From contig QPMI01000188.1 in assembly GCA_004431415.1 (NCBI GenBank), forward strand, positions 62,001-126,000: DNA of 64,000 nt, given 5' to 3'. The notes under the pieces are model-generated. The model was not told where the DNA came from, ran no database searches, and worked only from the letters and a program-made list of their open reading frames with translations. Positions 60,182-64,000 of this stretch are shown in pieces (position 1 is the first letter of the stretch; every line of letters starts with the position of its first letter). Made by a program: the position numbers and the translations under genes. The stretch is from Cyanophora paradoxa (Eukaryota; Glaucocystophyceae; Cyanophorales; Cyanophoraceae).

Positions 60182-63165
60182 TTCCGCTTGATCGATCGCG
60201 GTCGACGTCTTTCGAAAATTCTTCGAAAAACTCTTCGATAGATAGCTATTTATATATATAGCTAATTTGTATTACCTATAGGGCGTCGACGTCGCGATAT
60301 CGATACGTATATATATACGTATACGCGTGCACGTGGGTCTCCAATTTTTTCATCTGAGCAAAGATAAATAGCTCTGATTGGTCGCAAAAGGGGCCGGGGC
60401 CGGTATAATTATAACATTAGAGGGTAATCGGTAATTTATAATCGGGAGGGGGGGGGGGGGGGATCGCCCTGCCTTCGAGTTCCTCGAGCTCCCTCTGAGG
60501 CTCCCTCGCGATCGAGCTCCCGGGAGCCCCTCTTTCCCTCCCTCCGGTCCCTCGCGATCGATCGCTTCGGATTCGATCCCGTAACACTCCGAGGCTAGCC
60601 AGCTCCAGGCCAATTCCAGATCCCCTGCACGATTCGCAACGGCGCCGGGCCTCCGATCGCGATCCTGTAACTCCTTGCAATTGCAGGTCCTCCGCCAGGG
60701 CCTCGCGATCGTCCGCCGGCGCCGGGCCGCCAGCTGCAGCTGCAGGTGCGGTACCGGTGCCACATGTACAGTCGGGCTTGCATGCACGTGGGATCCCGCT
60801 CCCGGAGTCCGGATCCACTGGGCCAGCGCCCCGGGGCCCTGACTTCGCTTCGCGGCGGCCGCGGCGGACGTGGCAAATTAAATACAAAACGACAAGGCGT
60901 AGGGCTTTATGGAGCGACGCTGCTGCCCTATACATGTGCATGCGCCCCCCCCCCCCCCCCCACCCCCCCACCCCACCCCACCCCCCTCCCCCCCACCCCC
61001 CCGCCCCCATCCCATGGCCACTGCGGCCACCCCACCTCACCCCCCAACCTCCCCCGCCAGGCCGCCCGCCCCCCGCTGAGGCGCGCCGCCCGCCATCGTC
61101 CCCGCCGCTCCGGATCCGCAAGATCGCCCCGGATCGCCTCCGGATCGACGCGTACCCCCCGCAGGACACGACCGCGAGGACCGCGCTGCAGCACCCCGAG
61201 CTCTACTAGTACTCCCGCGGCCAAGAGAACACGGCGGTACTCCCCCCCCCCCCCCCCCCCCGGGGGCCGATCGCGATCAAAATCAGGAGCAGTGACCGCC
61301 AGCACCGCGACCGTCGGACGCAAGCTCTCACACTGGGGCGCAACCCGGTGACCCTAGGCCTGGCAAAGCCGGCGGCCTGCATGACAAGCCGGCATGGCAA
61401 TTGTGCATATGGCATGATCATGATCATGAGGGTTGACGTCCAAGCCAAAGCATGTCGGCCGCGGGCCGGCCCGGCGGCCGACTGGCATGCCGGACCCCTA
61501 GCCGGCGGGGTGGCCATGGCCATGGGGGCTGGATTCCGAGCCTCGGAGGTCGCCGGGCCAGTCAAAATCATGATCGATATCACCGTTAACGTTATATTAT
61601 CCGATTGATCTGCCAGCATGTGTGGACGAAGTCTAGATCTGGTTCTCCACGGTCAAAACTCATGCTTTGAGCCTCGAGAATCATTACGGCATCTGATGAT
61701 CACCTAGTCACAGCGCTATAGCTAGCTACAGCACAAGACTAAAGCTAGCTATAGGCCTTCCGAAGTTCGAGTTTAAGTGTCTTTGCATGATCGCGCGCTG
61801 CCAGGCTGCCAATGAGTGCCGAAGTTCTAAGTCACTGCTGGGCGTCGGATTTCTGCACTAGCACTGAAGTTAACTGAGGCCACTATCTCTAATGAAAGCT
61901 CTATAACTAGCCCTAGTGGAACTATCGAATTCGAAGCAGAGCGTCCGTTTACATCTGATCGTGAATGAAAATAAGCTGCCTATGAAGTTGTACAGGGCGC
62001 CACGGACCCAGCCTGACCGCCCTTGGGGGGACGGGCTCAGGGCCGGGGGCGGCTTACAATACTATGGTTAATAAATTGGAAAGAAACTGTAATGTACGGC
62101 GCTGTAGTATACACTCACTGCATAATCAATAAAACGAATTCGAAGCAAAAAAAACACTGCAAGCGAAACACACAAGCATCGAATAAGCTTTGGGTTTTAG
62201 ATTTGATTTATCAAACTCGGAGATGGTCCGGATGGATCCGCAAGGGCCTGGCCATCGTGTGAAAGACTAACAGAAGTGTCGCGGTCCTGCCTAGGAACTG
62301 CGGCCCTTTGCAGGGCCAATGCACGAATCGCAATATCTATAAATAGAACAGGATGCAGTCCAGAGGGGTACTCGAATTCGGGAGCCGAAGGAAGCCCGAA
62401 AGAAGAAAGGAAAGGAGCGGTGCGTATCTAATCATCGGGTCCGGGGCGGTTAGATTTATGTGGGCCCCGGCCTGCCCGCGACCGGCCTCAGGCCAGGGGA
62501 TGCCCCCCGGGACCGGGCGCCGGCTCCGGGCTCGATTCGCCACCGGGCGCCGCGGCGGACGCTGGCCCGGGCCCTGGAGACCCGGTACCCCCGCTTGCCC
62601 CGGGACCCCGCAGGCCGGGCCCCGACGGATCCGGAGAGCGGCGCGCCCCTGCCGGGTACCCCCCTGGGTCGAGGTCCCTGCGGTCGCGACCGGCCGGCGC
62701 CGGCGCCGGCGCCGGCGCCGCGCCGCCGTCCATTGCGATCGCGAAGAGATCCGGTGGGACCCCGGCGATCGCGAGGGGCGGCGGGGATGCGGACGGGGCC
62801 GGCGGCGCGGGCGGGCTGGCGCTGCCCCTGCCGGCCGCCGGCGTGGAGGGCGAGGCCCGCGACGAATCGCCGTCGGATGCCGTCCGGGGCGAGCCGCCCG
62901 GCGCCGGCGCCGGCGCCGCGCTTGGGGGGCTCGATGCCCGCCGCTCTTCCATCTTCAGCTGCCTGCGGTACGCGCGCGGTTCCTTTTTGTCAGCACAGAA
63001 AGGAAGATTCGATCAGGGGAATGGTGGCGGCAGGCTGCCGGGCCATGCCAACGCCCCACGCTTCGATGGAAAAGGATTCGGACCTTTTGTTGTAGAACGG
63101 GAAGTCTGGGGGAGAAGCACGCCCAATGACATCAGACGCGGCTGGCCGAGAGATGCAATTATAAT
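60182..63165. other. Intergenic region, repeat-rich
   Basis: No gene is confidently assigned. G runs lie near 60450, and C/CA tracts at 60945-61010 and 61243-61262. A plus-strand stretch at about 61110-61209 (IRKIAPDRLRIDAYPPQD...HPELY, stop 61207-61209) could be a terminal exon. A minus-strand stretch at 62488-62970 begins after an ACCGCAG acceptor with QLKMEERRASS and becomes Ala/Pro/Gly-rich; it could be an exon of a low-complexity protein. GGCGCC repeats lie near 62700 and 62905. Confidence 0.45.
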
Positions 63166-64000
63166 CTAGATCTGGGGCAGAGGGCGCGCACCGTCGAGAA
63201 TGGATGTCTTGGGCACGTAGTTGAAGAATATGTGGAGCATGTCCCTGCCTTGCTCGAGTGGTACCTCCTGCTCAATCGCGAGCGAAAGATTGGGTTTCGT
63301 GCGTGTCAGCTCAAGCTTTCGGACGCAGCACGAACAGCGCCCGCGGCTGAGCACCTGTGTGTCGCGCGAGTTCGTCACTGGCTTCCCGTCGTTGTTCGGG
63401 AGGTGTATGTGCCGAAGCTGTGCGCGTGACACAGAAATGAGAGGAAAGAGGGACAGGGCACAGAGTGGAGCGCGGGCGGGGCGGGGCGGGGCGGGGCGGC
63501 GTGGCGCGGTGTGGCCGCCGCCCACCTGCGAGTTGGGCACGTCCTTGATGAAGACCCACTCCAGGCCGAACTGGCCGCTCCACTTGTCCTGCGCCCACAC
63601 CGCCGTCAGATGCATGCGTGCGCGTGTACAAATCTGGAGCCGTGGCTGCAAAAAGGAGCGCCGCACCTGCGCCCAGATCGTGGCCTTCGTGGCGAAGTCA
63701 ACGCCCGACGTCATGCGAGCGCAGCCACAGAACTGGCCACTGCGTTCGCGTGCGTTAGCATCGGCGTTTCGAAAGTTGAAAATGGCGCGGAAGAAGAATT
63801 GGAGTCCCACAGCGCACGACGCATTGACGGAGAAGAAGAGATACACAGGGCCTGCGAGCGCACATGTGAGTCGCCGGCGACAGAAAATGGCCTTCGAGAC
63901 ACATCGTAACAGCAAGCCACTGACCCAGGGACGACGATGCCCGAAACGCGGCGTCGAGCCTTCGGTTGCCCGTGTCGGTGCTCGCCCAAATTCCGTACTG
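63166..64000 (-). CDS. YTH-domain RNA m6A reader, C-terminal part (cut by window edge)
   Basis: YTH domains bind N6-methyladenosine in RNA. From the right edge the exons read YGIWASTDTGNRRLDAAFRA, intron, GPVYLFFSVNAS, RSGQFCGCARMTSGVDF, ATIWAQ, then after GTGCGGCG...GGCGCAG, DKWSGQFGLEWVFIKDVPNS, intron, LRHIHLPNNDGKPVTNSRDT, intron, EVPLEQGRDMLHIFFNYVPK and TSILDGA, stop at 63166-63168. The three aromatic-cage tryptophans expected in YTH domains are present (in GIWAS, TIWAQ and DKWSG), so methyl-A binding should be intact. The C-terminal spacing matches the YTHDF/ECT subgroup best. The N-terminal region is outside the window. Confidence 0.9.
   Translation of the reverse strand, partial: STEFGRAPTRATEGSTPRFGHRRPWVSGLLLRCVSKAIFCRRRLTCALAGPVYLFFSVNASCAVGLQFFFRAIFNFRNADANARERSGQFCGCARMTSGVDFATKATIWAQVRRSFLQPRLQICTRARMHLTAVWAQDKWSGQFGLEWVFIKDVPNSQVGGGHTAPRRPAPPRPARAPLCALSLFPLISVSRAQLRHIHLPNNDGKPVTNSRDTQVLSRGRCSCCVRKLELTRTKPNLSLAIEQEVPLEQGRDMLHIFFNYVPKTSILDGARPLPQI

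Noticed and set aside
62353-63129. A 258-codon plus-strand protein
   Set aside because: Composition is only Arg/Pro/Gly/Ala from GGCGCC repeats; the minus strand has a better exon-like start (QLKMEERRASS after CCGCAG), and neither shows a family.

Overview
This window is nuclear DNA from a GC-rich, intron-dense eukaryote, most likely a unicellular alga or related protist. Genes are split into short exons by short introns that mostly begin GTGCG or GTGAG and end CGCAG, with several apparent GC-AG introns. Introns and spacers are full of CCCCG-type minisatellites and long G or C runs. Recognisable proteins are eukaryotic: VPS11, F-box/LRR, a family 4 glycosyltransferase, a SOUL haem-binding protein, a SAM-like protein, an Arf GTPase and a YTH m6A reader. 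A haptophyte-like alga is my guess from GC content, GC-AG splicing and intronic minisatellites; the sequence does not prove it.

Left part (1-17.3 kb). A diverged C-terminal VPS11 fragment lies at the left edge (- strand). An F-box/leucine-rich gene (+) ends at 5358. Then comes a tandem array with a period of about 3.59 kb. Each unit holds the C-terminal half of VPS11 (- strand, ending in the RING-H2 domain) head-to-head with a small one-helix membrane protein gene (+). There are three units plus a truncated fourth. The copies differ mainly by single-base indels in G/C runs.

Repeat and retroelement part (17.3-36.3 kb). A second tandem array (R units of about 2.35-2.41 kb) carries degenerate duplicated coding exons and small inverted repeats. 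Its third unit is split at 22790/35376 by a complete tyrosine-recombinase retrotransposon (DIRS order). That element has split direct repeats A1, B1-A2 and B2, a spliced Gag-like gene, a reverse transcriptase/RNase H gene and a tyrosine recombinase gene. The target rejoins with no target-site duplication. The B2 repeat is itself split by a 3.35-kb insertion, flanked by a 21-bp duplication, which carries an intron-containing gene on the - strand for an unknown acidic/RGG-rich protein.

Right part (36.3-64 kb). A truncated and a full family 4 glycosyltransferase copy (+) are followed by SOUL (-), a SAM-like nuclear protein (+), an unrecognised basic protein (-), and an Arf GTPase fused to a C-terminal helical region (+). 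The last two genes are divergent with only 69 bp between start codons. The Arf lacks the catalytic switch II glutamine. A small acidic/Cys gene (+) and a YTH-domain gene (-, running off the right edge) complete the window. The stretches 56.6-59.6 and 60.2-63.1 kb are mostly repeat-rich spacer.

Exon boundaries were set by hand from splice signals and protein-family similarity recalled from knowledge. No search was run.
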